A stretch of 54,978 nt of DNA from Acanthamoeba sp. SK_2022b (GCA_027943245.1 JANDJZ010000155.1:1-54978), one strand, 5' to 3'. Positions 21,544 through 33,257 are shown, counted from the first letter of the stretch. Notes: generated by a model from the letters alone, not told the origin. Numbers and translations: made by a program.

Positions 21544-24500
21544 CTGTCAGGTTACCTGATGTAGCCGGCGTTGATGAGGCAGCAGGGCCCGGCGGTCCGC
21601 ATGTCCCGCTCCTCGCGCTCCTCCTCCTCCTCGAGCGACTTCTTCTTGGCCGAGTGGAGGATGAAGCTGCCGCGCCGCCTCTGCTTCTTCTTCCGCTCCT
21701 TCTCCTTGTCCAGCTTGGCACGGTCGACCGACGCCGCCGCCGGCGACGGCATCTGCGACGCCGGCGATGTCGACAACGACGACGCCGACGATGAGGACGC
21801 GGAAGAAGCCGCGGGCGTGGTCGCTGCCGCGGAGGAGTCCTGAATCTCGAACGAGTTGTTGAAGTCGCACAAGAAGTAGAAGTTGATCTCCTTCTCCTTG
21901 CTGCCGCTGCCGCTGCTGGTGCTGTCATCGACGGGGATTGGCGAGGCGCGTCCAGTCGCGCTGCTCGTGTTGCCGCCGGCGGTGGAGGCGGTGGGACTGG
22001 TGGAGGCGGTGGTCTCACCAGATGCCTTCTTGTTGGGGATGGGCCGCACGAGCGACGCGCCACGGCCGACCGGCTCGTCGTCCTTGTGCGGCGGAGGCGG
22101 CGGCGACTGCTGCTGCTGCTGCTTCTCGTTGGCAGCGCCCGCGCCGGCCCGGAAATTGATCTTGCGTGAGAGCAGCGACTGGGGGAAGACCTTGACGAAG
22201 CTCCAGCCCATGAACGACAGCTGCAGGAAGCCCGACGCGATCGATATCTCCGTGTCCCGGCCCACTGTTTAGGTGTAGTTGTACTTGTGAGCCAATGGCG
22301 GACGTGCGTGCGTGTGTGCGTGTGTGTGTGTACCTCCAGAGGGAATGAGGGCAGAGCTGGCCTCGTTGGAGGACGGGAGTAAGATCATGCTGCCTCGTCC
22401 CCGCTTCCACGAGGGGAGCAGGTGCTGACCGACCGACGCCGTTGCACCTGCGGCGTTCGTCGCATGCGACGAGGACGCGCTGCTCGAGGCGCCCGCGAGC
22501 GCCGTGGCCGCGCTGCCGGTGGCGTTGCCGGTGAGGGCCTGCTGCTGGATGGCAAGAGAGAGCAGAAGCCCTGCGCGCTTGGTGAACAGCTGGGCGTCCT
22601 TGCGGCCGACGCTGCGCGCGAACGTGTAGACGAACTTGCGCTCAAAGTCGCGTTTCTGACGCAGCGCCGGCGGGAGCGAGGGATAGTAGGGCCGGGCCAA
22701 GGTGGGCTGCAGCGACGAGGACGACGACAGCGACGACGACAAGCCGGGCGCCATCGGCGATGACGCGGAGGAGGAGGCAAAGTCGTATGCGGTGACGGTG
22801 GCCGATCGTCCGATGCGCATCTTCTCGGCCTCGTCGGAGATGAGCTTGCGGCGCGGCGTGAGCAGGGGGGCGCTGGCGCCCGAGGTCGACTGATGTCTGG
22901 GCAGGAACCCGCTGTCGTCGGCCGCTCTGTCGCGACGTGTGCGCTTGCCCGATCCACCGGCGGCGGCGGGGCCGTTGGTGGCGGAAGAGGTCTCGGGGCT
23001 GAAGGGCTCGACCAGGCTGCGGCCTTTGGCCTTGGCCTTGCGCTCGGCCTCGTCGTGGGCCATGATCTCCCTCGTGGGCGTCTCCAGCGACGCCGACAGC
23101 CGCTTCCACAGATTGGATATCGAGCTGTGGACACCAGTTAGTGATCGCAACGCAACGCAACGCAACGCAACGCAACGCAACGCAACGCAACGCAACGCAA
23201 CGCAACGCAACGCAACGCAACGCAACGAAACGCATTGTGCTTTACCTGAAAGAATTGGCCGACTCGGGAGTTTGCCGAAGCCAGGAGTTGGTCGTCCCGC
23301 CACTCGGGACGCTCCGCTCGCTACTCGGCCGAGGCACACGACGATCAGAGACGTTGGACAACAGTCGTATGAGGGGGAAGGGCTGGGGCTGAGGTACCTC
23401 GAGTTGCGCTGGAGCGGGGGTCGGCTGGTGGGCGGCGCCGGGGTGTCCGTCGACGCGTCGCCCCCTGCTGGCGGAACCGAGATCGACAGCGGAGTGATCG
23501 CTCCCGCGCTGCCCTTGCTCGCGCTGGCCGCGGCGCTGGTGGCTGCGGCCGCGGCCGAGAGGCCGAACGTGTTGGTCACCGCATTCAACAGCTCGTCGTG
23601 GAGCGACGAACTCCTGGTCATGGGCAGAGTTGTTTCAGCGATCGCTCTGCTATCACGTTACGAGTGGTGGCGGTACTCACCGTAGTAGGAGATAGCGATC
23701 GTCGAGGATCTTGACGAAGCCCAGCTTAGACGACTGATCATGGGCGAGAGAAAAGGAGTCAAATACCAAACGTTATAAATAAAAATAAAATGAATGTAGA
23801 GGTCGTACGTAGGTCATTTGGGTGAAGAACTTGTCGACCTGCTGCTCGGCGAGGGCGAACAGCTCGGTCATCTTGGCCGAAGGAGCGGCGCCTGATATGA
23901 TTATGCGCACAAGTCGTGAGGCACTCGAGGGCGCCACAGAGTGAGTCGCGTGGTACACGCACCCTTGCATTCGTGGGGCGTCGTCGAGGCGGGCGTCGCA
24001 GTTGCCGGCGTCGCGCTGGCGATCGTGTTGAGCAGCAACGCGCTGGTGCCTCTGCATTCGCGTGCCGCGTGCGTGAAGATAAAGAAGGGCAGGCGTTGAG
24101 AGCTGCCCGGCGCTCACCCACGGCAATAGCATGCACAGTGGCGTTCGACGTACCTCCGCTTTCGGTCCTTGGCGTTGGCGGAGCGGCTCGACCGCTTCCT
24201 CGGGCTAAGGGCACCGCCCGACCCCGGGAGCGAAGCCTGCGTGGCGAACAGGTTGATGATGGCCAACGATGTCTCCGTGTTGCTGCGCTGGTGCTGCTGG
24301 GTTGGGCGCGGCCGCGAGCCCTCCACGGTGTCCTTGACGCTCGCTGCGACGACCTTGGTCACCGCCTTGGCCAGGGCCGTGAGCTCCCTCAGCTGCTCAT
24401 CGTCATTGTCGCCCTCGGTCGACGTGGTCGCGGCAGACATGATCGGAGTTGATGGGGCCGCAGGCTGGGCGCCAGCGGCGTTCTCCAACTCCGACTGCGC

Positions 24501-27103
24501 GTTCGGCTCCGGCTCGGCAGCAGAGACGTTGTTGGCCTGCAGAGCTGTGGCAGCCACCACTGGGGTCAGCGAGCCACTATGGTCGCCCACGTTGGCATCG
24601 ACTTGGTTCTTCTCCGCGGCCGCCGGGACCGGTGCCACAGCCTCGCCCTGGACTGCGGTCGCCTTGTCCCTGCTGGCCAAGACCACGGAGTCATCGGACT
24701 TGGATCGCGGCATTGCACTGTCGACAGCCTGAATGATGCGGCTCTTCTCCTTCTTCTTGCGCTTCTCCTGTTTCTTCTCCTTCTTCTTGTGCTTCTTCTC
24801 CTTCTTCTCAGTGCTCGGCTCAGCCTCAACCGCCACCACGCTCTCCTTCACCTCCTTCACATTTTCCTTTTGCTTTTCCTTCGTCGTCTGATCCTTTTCC
24901 TGAGGAGTTGCAGGCGATCCCTCCTGCTGCTTGGGAATGTTGGTTAGGCTAGACGTGCGCTGCAGCCACTTGGTGGAGCCTTCCTTGACCCGCTGAATTC
25001 TTGTCGACGCTGTACGCTTCTTGCGCTTCTCCTTGGCCTGAATTACGGCGGCGGCGGCGGCCACAGCCGCATGTTCGCCGCTGCCGTAGACAGACGCAGC
25101 ACGAAGGCGCATCGTGGCTTCGCTGTCGCTGTCGCTTCGCTCTTTGTCGCTTTCGCTTTCGTTTTCGCTCTTTGTGAGGCCAATTGCAGCGGCCGTGGCG
25201 ACTGATGTGTCCGAGGACGAGTAGCCCATCATCATCGCCATGCGCTCCCGTTCCTTCTCCTTCTCTTGCGCGATCGGGAATCCGTCGCCAGAGTGGTGTC
25301 GCTTGACGTCTTCCTCGCCCTTTGACCTCCTATTTCTGTTTCGGAGTTAAGGCTCGAGCTTGCACAGTAAGCGGAGCTAAAAACACACACGTACCGCAGA
25401 GAGCCGAGGAAAGAAGTCGAGGGAGGCGAACTCGATGGAGGAGACGAGGAGGGCGAGGACGACGCCGACCCCGTCGACGAGGCGCTCCGGACCGAGTACG
25501 AGGTCGATCTGAACAGGAACGAACGACGCTTGGCCGTTGGGCTGTCGGCCGCGTTCTCGGTCTTGTCCTTGGTCTCGCGGATCTTGGCCGCCCGGCGCTT
25601 GAGCATCTCGTCCAGCGCCGATTCCCTTTTCTTCTTCTTGCGGTCAACCTCCGTTTCGGCGGCGGCTGCGGTCTTTGCCTCATTCTCGTTGTTGCTCTCC
25701 TCCCTCGTCACGCCTACAGCCTCTGTCTCCCCGTTCGGCATCTTCTTCTCTTTGGCCACCTCCCCAGCGGGTGGGCCATGGCTGCCCTTGTCTTCCTTGC
25801 GCTTACGTTGGGGCGTGCCCGGCGAGGATTCGACCGAAGACGCTTCGCCCACGGCCTTGTCCTTCTTCGCCTTCTTTCGCTTCTTCTTTTCTCGGCTCTT
25901 GGAGGATGCCTTTCCTTCTTCGTTCTTTTTCCCCTCCTTCTCTTTCTCCTCCTTCTCCTTCTCCTCGTCCTTCTCCATCGTCTTCGCTCTTTCGTTCACA
26001 GTAGACAATTCTTCGCTCTTTCTCGCCCCCACTTCGCCGCCATCGGTGGTCGGCTCGGTTTCATCGGCGGCTGCACCTGTCGGCTGTCGCTGCTCGCCGA
26101 CCTGCGGGTCCTCACTCTGCTCCGGCGCCGCCGAGTCCATGGCGCGCGGACTGGGGTAGAGCTGCTCAGTGAGCTGCATCAGTTCGAGCTTGAGCTCCTC
26201 CAGCTCCTTCCTGCGCCGCATCTCGCGCCTCTTCTCCCGCTTGCGTCGATGTTCCTCGGCTTCCTTCCTACGCGCGCGCCTGTCCTTATGCTTCTTCTGC
26301 TGTTGCTGAGGCTGGCCACCGTTGGCCGCGCCCGAGTCCGGCTCGCTCTGCTGTGTAGCCACCTTAAGGCCAAGAGAGTCCTTCAAGCGGCCATTATCGA
26401 CACCGCTGTTCTTGACGCCTTCGCTCGACGACCGTATGCCGCTGCCGGCGCCTCCACCCGACGATCGAATGGCACTGCCGCCACCGGACGAGCGAATGCC
26501 GCTTCCCGATGACGAGCGAATGCCGCTTCCCGGTGCTGAGCGAATGCCGCTACCCCCGGAAACCGCGTGGTTCTCGTCGGCTTCGAAATCGCCAAAGGCG
26601 TCATCACTGTCTGAGAACTCCAGGGTGTCGATCGAAGCGCTCGACAGGCTGTCGTCGAGATCGTCGTCCGAGAATCCGCCATCGGTAGTGTCCTGTTTTT
26701 TGGAGGACAGCGTAACACGGTGTCACGATCTCAATTGCACAAATCAGCAGATCACGAAAAAGTTGGTTACCGTGTTGGTGATCAACGTCGAATCGGTGCC
26801 GTCCGACGTTTCAGTATCTTGTTCTGTCGAGTCCATTTCTGTCGACCTATGCGCACGTGTGAACGCATTAGCGCTAATGTGAGGTGTGTTGTGTGAAGCA
26901 GCGCAGACACGTACATTTCGGAGAGGTTGAGGTGTTGGGCAGTCGAATGGTTGCCCCACACGGAGGGCTGTTGTGAGCACGAGAACGCGTACATGGCCTC
27001 CTCATCGATGTACTTGAGATGCATCAACATCGCACTCACCTTCGGGTTGCGGGTCAGCCCATACGGTGTCGCCTTCACCGAAAACAAGCCGGAATGCTGT
27101 CAG

Positions 27104-27201
<98 letters not shown>

Positions 27202-29282
27202 CCACTCAACTCAACTCACCACCAGAGACACAGCCACACCGCACACATACCTGACATTGGAGCATGTGCTTAATCTGCTGATGAAGAAGCTGCAGCAATT
27301 CGAAGTTGATGTTGCCATCAGGCAGATAGGTCACGTTGCCCTCTCGAATGAACGTAAGATCCTTGAGCAGCAAAGCTGCATACGTGCGTGCGTCAGATTC
27401 GAGCTTCCGCATGTTTGGCGATTGCCATTAAGGTCGTACCAAAATAGGGAAACTTGGGTGGAGGTCGCTGGTTGGTGGCGCGGCGGCACTGGATGAAGTT
27501 TTGCTGCGGCGCCATGACCTCCTCGATGGCCCGGAATTGTACATTGAAGCGCTCCGGCAGAGCCTGGAACATGTGAGAAATGAAGAAAATAATGAAGGCG
27601 AAGCTTTCCCATTCATATTTACCTCCCAGAGTTTCTTCAGGCGCACGATCGAAGAGTTGTTCAACCCGGAGAGGATTTCCATCGTCGAGTTAAAGTTGTT
27701 CAGCAACAGGCACTCACGGGCGAGCTGTCATTGAGAGGGCGGAGTGGAGTCGTCAGGCAAGCTGGCCCACGCAAGCACACGCAGCTTCCCATACCTCTAT
27801 GAATTTCTTGAGCACAGAGAGCTGTTCCTTGGGTTTGCTGAGAAGAATGGAAGAGGCCACCCAATAGGACACCTGATCCAGTACAGCGGTTGGACTCATG
27901 GTATCAAATAGGAATTGAAGCCACGCCGAGTAAAAAACATGTGAAAAGGCGCACCTCGTTGAATCGGGCGATGATGGCTTTGATATTCTCCGCCTGCGCC
28001 TTCCAGCAGTAGGACAGGAGCTCTCGCGGCGTGACTTTGCTGAAGATGTCAAACTCGATCAACGTCAACTCCCTGGCGTTAAACGAATGGCGTTAGTCAG
28101 TTCGGGCCTGCTATTGTGAATTGCCCTGGGCGGCCTGGGGCGTGGAGTACCGCGCCAACTCCGCTGGAGAGATGTCGAGAATACTGAACGAGCTTTCAGT
28201 AGTGCCATCGTCCCTCCTCTCTGCGGCTGTTCAAGACGGGTGAGGTACTCGTTTTCGCCGCAAAGAAAAGATGAGAGCGAACCTCCAGAAGCGAGAAAGC
28301 GAGACGACCGAGCACGATGGCTTTTGACGAACAGCAGCTTGAGTTCGTTCACCACGGCCATTCTGCAAACACATTTTGGCATACGCATGGAATAAATCGT
28401 CAGCTCAGACGAGCTCGGCCAAGTCGCGGGTAGGGAGGTTACCCAGAGGGTAGCTGGTCTTTGTAGGCGGTGATGTTGTTGATGAGTTTGGTAAAGGTCA
28501 CGGTGGAGAAGTCCTCGGGATAGTAAGACATCCAGATCCGCAAGAAGTCCACCATCCTGCCCACATCACCACCGCAATACGGTTAAACAGTTGGCAACAC
28601 GAAAGGCTAGATGTGGTGTGATGTGATGTGGCGTCTGTGCGTTGATGACGGGAGAGACGGGCACCTCTGAGGCAGAGTCTTCTTCACCTGGCGCACCACC
28701 TCGGCGCCCTTTTCCTTTTCACACACCTTGACGAACCTGCGGCGTTTCCCAGCCACGACCGAGGTGAGCAAAATGGGGTAGCAAATTGGAGAGGAATTAT
28801 CGTACTGCTGGATCCACAGGTTGCATAGGGTCGACGAGTGCTTGGTCAGCTGGCGATAGCACAAAAGGAACGCCTCCTGGTTGGCTGCAGCGTTGGGGGA
28901 AGCATAAGGATGCTGGCAAAGAAATAGCGAGATAGCGAAATAAAAGACTACAAAAATAAACAATAAAAGAAAGAAAGGCAGCTCCCGAAAAGTGTTCACC
29001 CACGAGAAGAACGAAAGCGACGAGAGGCGGAGTTAAAAGCAAGAGGGGGCTACCGATGGAGATGTCAAACATCATGCGCCTGGCAAGACTGGCAAAGGCC
29101 TCCTTCTTCGTCTTCTTCTCCGTAGTTGCCTCCGAGGCAGCTTCGTGAGGAACTTCGGGTATGGCATCCGTTGACGCCGACAACGATTTCTGATCGTTAC
29201 CACCCACATCTCCTCCCGTTAACTCTCCTCCTTCTCGAGGCTCCTGCCCCTTCTCCGGCGGCGAAGACGTCGCCTCCTCCAT
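19320..29282 (-). CDS. RasGEF protein with two C-terminal V4R (4-vinyl-reductase-type) domains
   Basis: About 25 exons on the minus strand, with every junction I tested in phase, give roughly 2,500 aa. In order: an acidic N-terminus; RasGEF_N (QEAFLLCYRQLT, FLRIWMSYYPEDFSTV); a complete RasGEF catalytic domain (ELTLIEFDIFSKVTPRELL, VSYWVASSILL, NNFNSTMEILSGLNNSSIVR, LLLKDLTFIREGN; 28080-26930); a long low-complexity linker (26700-24170) with SGIRS repeats and Lys/Glu tracts; then V4R domain 1 (22268-21240: FLQLSFMGWSFVKVF, AVEVLCRANGDECCRF) and V4R domain 2 (20324-19320: SSTGWGLVNFSFSADF, TIEVACKSQGAECCEF). RasGEFs load Ras with GTP. V4R modules bind small hydrophobic ligands and zinc in bacterial phenol sensors. 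The pairing suggests ligand-controlled Ras activation. No internal start, stop or promoter was found, but a split into two genes around 24.1 kb cannot be excluded without transcripts. Confidence 0.72.
20455..20530. repeat. (GTT)n trinucleotide repeat in RasGEF-V4R intron
   Basis: About 25 uninterrupted GTT units on the plus strand (AAC on the sense strand). It sits after the GTAAGC donor of the exon ending in RRRKSRKP, so it is intronic and not a coding Asn tract. Confidence 0.9.
21473..21541. repeat. (CA)n microsatellite in RasGEF-V4R intron
   Basis: Pure CA array filling much of the intron that splits V4R domain 1 just before its zinc-ligand segment. Confidence 0.9.
23146..23229. repeat. 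(CGCAA)n pentanucleotide repeat in RasGEF-V4R intron
   Basis: About 16 head-to-tail CGCAA units ending in CGAAACGC. It lies in the intron between the exon ending LQRNS and the exon starting SISNLWKRL. Confidence 0.9.
27121..27200. repeat. (CA)n microsatellite in RasGEF-V4R intron
   Basis: CA array with one GACA interruption, next to a CT-rich tract (27104-27120). On the sense strand it reads TG followed by AG. Confidence 0.9.
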
Positions 29283-29522
29283 CTCTCTTGCTGGGCTCCT
29301 CGAGCTCGGCTACGTGTGTTACTTGCGAGCACGGCAACAAACGGCACAAAACGAAAATAGCCACCCACGCTGTCGTCAGGCGCGGTGCTGTGGAGGGCCC
29401 TACCGTGTCCTCGCTAAGTTCGCCAATGGCGGAACTCACGCGTTTCATAGTTTAGATATGGAAAACGTTTTCTTTTTTCATTTCTCGTACAAACACAACC
29501 TCGCCGCTTGAGATCGCGGAAG

Positions 29523-30897
29523 ATGCGCCGGTGCGCTGCGCCTTGTGCGAGAGCAAGAGTCGCAAATCGCAAGCCAACATTGCGGCTCGGTGGCTGGGCC
29601 TGCTTGCGGACGATGTCATCCGCAGCCTCCGGCAGAGGTGCGCCGCAAGTCTCGTATGACCCGAAGGAGGGCACGGCCGTAATCCAGCCCAAGGCAGGGA
29701 AGAAGCACACCGCGACCGTCCTCTTCATGCACGGACTCGGCGACACTGGTACCCTCCCTGCCGTATAGATATTTACCTATTTCTTTTGTTTCTTTTATTT
29801 TACTTGATATTTTATTGCGGCAGCCATGGGGTGGATGGACGCGATGCACTTTGTCTACGAGAGGCTGGCGCAGGAGGGCCACCCCACCCGCTTCGTGCTC
29901 CCCACAGCGTAGGCCTTCACCGTCACAGCACCGCGGCTTATGTTAGCGCTCTGATGACCTTTACTTCCTTCTGCACGCAAACCTCAACGGCCACGCAGGA
30001 AGACACGTCCCATCACTATCAACGGTGGAATGAAGATGCCCGGATGGTGCGTACTTGTGTCTTGCTTTCCATCCTCTGTTGTGGTGGCCACGTTCAGGAC
30101 TCCTGGCTGATATTCATTTTCGTTTTTTGTCAACTCACAACATTACGTTTTTAATCTTAACTTTATGATCACTTACTAAAAAGGTATGACATCACCGGCC
30201 TGGACGAACGAGCCAAAGAGGACTTTGACGGCATCGAACAGTCGTATGAAACTGGTGCGCCCTGCACTCCATTTTCTTTCAAATCTGCTATGATCACATA
30301 AGTCTTTAGCCGCGCTCACACATCATTATCAACATCTCCGTCATGTTCGCAGTGTCCCGCATCCTACGATCGGAAATGGAAGAGGAGGGCATACCATCAA
30401 ATAAGATATTCTTGGGCGGCTTCTCCCAGGTGCCCTGCCTCGCAGCCTTCATCTCATCTGTCCCACTCGCCCTAAATGTGGTCATGGGCAGGGCGCGGCC
30501 ATGGCCCTGTACTCGTGCTACTTCAAAGAGACGCAGACCCTGGGCGGCGTGATCGCCCTCTCCGGCTACCTCCCCTTCGCCTACCAAGCCCAACAGGTGC
30601 TCTCCCCCCGCTTGCGCGTGGCCTCTATCGCCCAACCCCGTGCTCACCTATGGACAATCGCCCAACGATGATGCACTGCAGTTGGTGCAGAAGCAGAACA
30701 AGACGCCGCTGTTGATGTGTCACGGTCTGGACGATGGCGTGGTGCTGTACCCGTGGGCGAGGAGCAGCTTCGACCAGCTCGGGAAGTGCGGGGTGGAGGG
30801 CCAGTTCAAAACCTACCCCGACCTCGCCCACGGCGCCTCTGAAGAGGAGCTCGACGACGTGCTTGCCTTTCTACGTCAACAACTACAGTCCAGCTGA
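29523..30897 (+). CDS. Acyl-protein thioesterase / lysophospholipase (APT1/2-like)
   Basis: Seven phase-consistent exons (29523-29748, 29824-29908, 29999-30046, 30184-30254, 30353-30429, 30492-30596, 30682-30897) give 275 aa. The alpha/beta-hydrolase landmarks are all present: the oxyanion segment VLFMHGLGDTG, the PITINGGMKMPGWYDI block typical of APTs, the nucleophile elbow GFSQ-GAAMAL split by an intron after Gln, the acid in CHGLDDGVV and the His in DLAHGASEEE. APTs remove palmitate from membrane-anchored signalling proteins such as Ras and G-alpha. The family is usually about 230 aa. The extra 30 or so residues at the N-terminus are Arg/Ala-rich without acidic residues, like a mitochondrial presequence. 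Starting at the second ATG (29611) would give the cytosolic size. Confidence 0.92.
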
Positions 30898-31472
30898 AGC
30901 CAATGAGTGTTGGTATAAAGCAACCCCATTGGGCATTGTCTTTGTGTTAGGGGGGGGGGAGCGGAGGGAGCAGGTGTGCCCCTCCACACTAGCAAAAATT
31001 TGGAGTCGGCCGTCACGTGCTCTCCCTCTCTGGACAGCTTCGTGAGGAGCAGCCCAAAAGAAGAAGCGCGGCGACCAGAACTCAAGGTAAGTTACGAAGT
31101 AGCACTGTGAGCCTAGCGGCGCGTTCCTCTCAGAGAGAAACGCAACAGCGGCAAGTGCGATCAATAGGTGGTGTGCTAAAGCTTCGACGGCTAAACTCGC
31201 CTATTTGGCTTCGCCATTATGGGACGGCGTTTTCGTCTATTGATAAGCTGCGTAGTTATTGGTGCGCAAGAAGATATTCTTGCTCCACAGAGAGACCTGT
31301 CTGTGGGTGCGGGTCATTCATCGCGTACCACGCCTCAGAGAGCGGGACGGATTCATGCTTCGTCGGACACAACTGAACTGCCGTTCTGGCCCCACTCTCC
31401 TGATGTCTGAGTAGAGGTCTGATCGTTCTGGCTCCACTCTCCTGTGGTCTTCTGATCTTTCTTTTTTATTCT
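30898..31472. other. Intergenic stretch, no gene seen
   Basis: Between the convergent thioesterase and secreted-protein genes. It holds a short G run (30950-30960) and an imperfect direct repeat of a CTCCACTCTCCTG-like unit (about 31382-31407 and 31424-31450). No RNA gene or coding frame could be supported. Confidence 0.6.
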
Positions 31473-31982
31473 TTACGAAGGACAAAAGAAGCTCCACGCA
31501 TCTGTCTGCAGCACAAAGCCCCACTTGGCATTGATCCCGCCTAGCCCGCAGGAACCGATGGCAAAGAGGTAATTCGTGAGTCCCCCCAACGGGTCCAAGT
31601 CGGTATAGTTGGAGTTCGTTCCGACAGTGAGCGGGATATTCCTGAAGGCGAATGCCAGCTTCTCCATGCACGGCGCATCAGGGGGTATCTTGGCAAACAC
31701 TGGGTAGGTGTACATGAGGAGCCTCACAGGTGCATCTTTCACCACAATGTCCCACCCCACATTGCTTCTAACTGAACGAGGACCAATCATGATGTTAGTC
31801 TTGGCTGAGCAAGAGAAGCAAGAAGGACAAATAGTACATGTGTTTCTCGTGCAGACTTGAACCACCTGAAATATACCACCGTCTCTGACCAGGGTACCGT
31901 TGGACCATGAAATCGCACTAACGCCATGGCTGAACACAACAACCAGGCACACGACCACCAAGGAAGCTTGCACAAAAGCCAT
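31473..31982 (-). CDS. Small secreted protein of unknown family
   Basis: The frame is open across the whole interval (169 aa). A GTATAT donor at 31876 and a strong pyrimidine tract ending CTCAG at 31805 mark a 72-bp intron that keeps phase, giving 145 aa from exons 31982-31877 and 31804-31473. The N-terminus is a classical signal peptide (FVQASLVVVCLVVVFSHGVSA), with cleavage likely near Ala-23. The mature part of about 120 residues has three cysteines (PCMEKL, SCGLGG, FFCPS) and N-glycosylation sequons (NGT, NYT). No membrane anchor or known domain is seen. It could be a cyst-wall, adhesive or digestive-vacuole protein, but nothing in the sequence decides this. Confidence 0.6.
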   Translation of the reverse strand: MAFVQASLVVVCLVVVFSHGVSAISWSNGTLVRDGGIFQVVQVCTRNTCTICPSCFSCSAKTNIMIGPRSVRSNVGWDIVVKDAPVRLLMYTYPVFAKIPPDAPCMEKLAFAFRNIPLTVGTNSNYTDLDPLGGLTNYLFAIGSCGLGGINAKWGFVLQTDAWSFFCPS

Positions 31983-32694
31983 AGCAAAGAAGATTTGCTT
32001 GCAGTGACCGAGAAGAAGCAGAAAGTATGTTCTGTTCGCCTGCAGCGACGTAGACGGACTGCTTTTTCCTTAAAAGAACAAACCGCCCACTGGTATCGGG
32101 GCCCGACTCAAGGAACCTTCCTCTCCGGGAACCGGTCTTGTCTCCATGCTGTTCTTTTGGCTTGGACTAATCGGTCTCGTGTGCTGGTTGACTGCGGCGA
32201 GTGGTGATTGCGCACGGTGGTCGCTTCGCAGCAATATTGGCCAGCCACCCGCGAAGAAGCTGAGGATGGCGCGGAGGGTGTGGAGCGCAAGATTACTTGA
32301 ACTACGCTTGGTACAATGCTATTGGGCATGCTTACCACAAGGTGGCACTACAACTTCGTTTGTAAACGCTCTCGATTCGCTAAACAGTCTGAAATCATTG
32401 CGTTGGAGCGGGATTGCTTTGTGAGGATCAAGCTCTGCAGCGAGTTGAAGATGGTGGGCGTGGAGAGGCTCCAGGAGGACCGATTCACTATCCCCAAAGT
32501 AGAATAGGATCCACTGCTCCCTCTCATCCTCGGGCCTGGCCATAACACCAAGTTTGGTGCCCCTTCCACCTCCATCTGTGGTTGGTGGACCGCATCTCGT
32601 TATTGCCTGAAGTTGCTGTATTGGCTCGGAATTGGTGTATTCGTTTGTGCTTGTTTGTTTGCTTTCGTGTTTGTTTCATGTTTCCCACTCACTG
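31983..32694. other. Intergenic stretch, mostly unassigned
   Basis: Upstream of the secreted-protein gene and downstream of the TOPLESS-like gene. It contains one short open frame with signal-peptide-like start (listed separately) and a TTAAAAG-type sequence near 32070 that could be core promoter for the minus-strand secreted protein. Confidence 0.5.
32146..32424 (+). CDS. Possible small secreted ORF (weak)
   Basis: A 92-codon open frame starts with a hydrophobic segment (MLFFWLGLIGLVCWLTAASG) that looks like a signal peptide. The rest is unremarkable and basic. No splice partners, promoter or homology were found, so it may be chance. Confidence 0.2.
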   Translation: MLFFWLGLIGLVCWLTAASGDCARWSLRSNIGQPPAKKLRMARRVWSARLLELRLVQCYWACLPQGGTTTSFVNALDSLNSLKSLRWSGIAL

Positions 32695-33019
32695 TCAGAG
32701 GACGATGCGATGGACCTTGCCGCTCTCGGAGCCCACGACAAAGGCAACACACGAGTCGACGGGGATTGGCGCGATGGAGAGGGGCCGCTCGGGGAGCGTG
32801 TAGGTCCCCATCACGGCCAGCGTCTGCGCATTCAAAACACAAAGGAGGGTCAAGTCCACTCATCTGTGAAGTTTCGGCGGTGAGGCGGTGGTGTGGTGGT
32901 TGGGCCTACCTCGAGTTGCAGGCATAGGAGGGTTGAGTCGGCCAAAGCGCATGCCAGCATCGTCTCTCCGGCCTGCGTGCATGAGGATTGGAGCGAGTGC
33001 GATCAGGTAAGGCGAGTGT

Positions 33020-33083
<64 letters not shown>

Positions 33084-33257
33084 GCACACACACGCACACA
33101 CACGCAAGCACGCACACGCAAGAGCGCAATGGGGAGTAGGTTGGCTTGTACCGAGAAGCACGCCGCAACGATCGCGGCTCCAGAGGGTAGCTGTAACGAG
33201 GCCTTCCACACCATGCTCGGTATATGGAACACACCAACCTGCGCCATTCAACGACCA

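Noticed and set aside
31805..31876. Cys-rich segment CTRNTCTICPSCFSC in the secreted protein
   Set aside because: It lies within a GT...CTCAG intron with a strong pyrimidine tract that keeps phase when removed.
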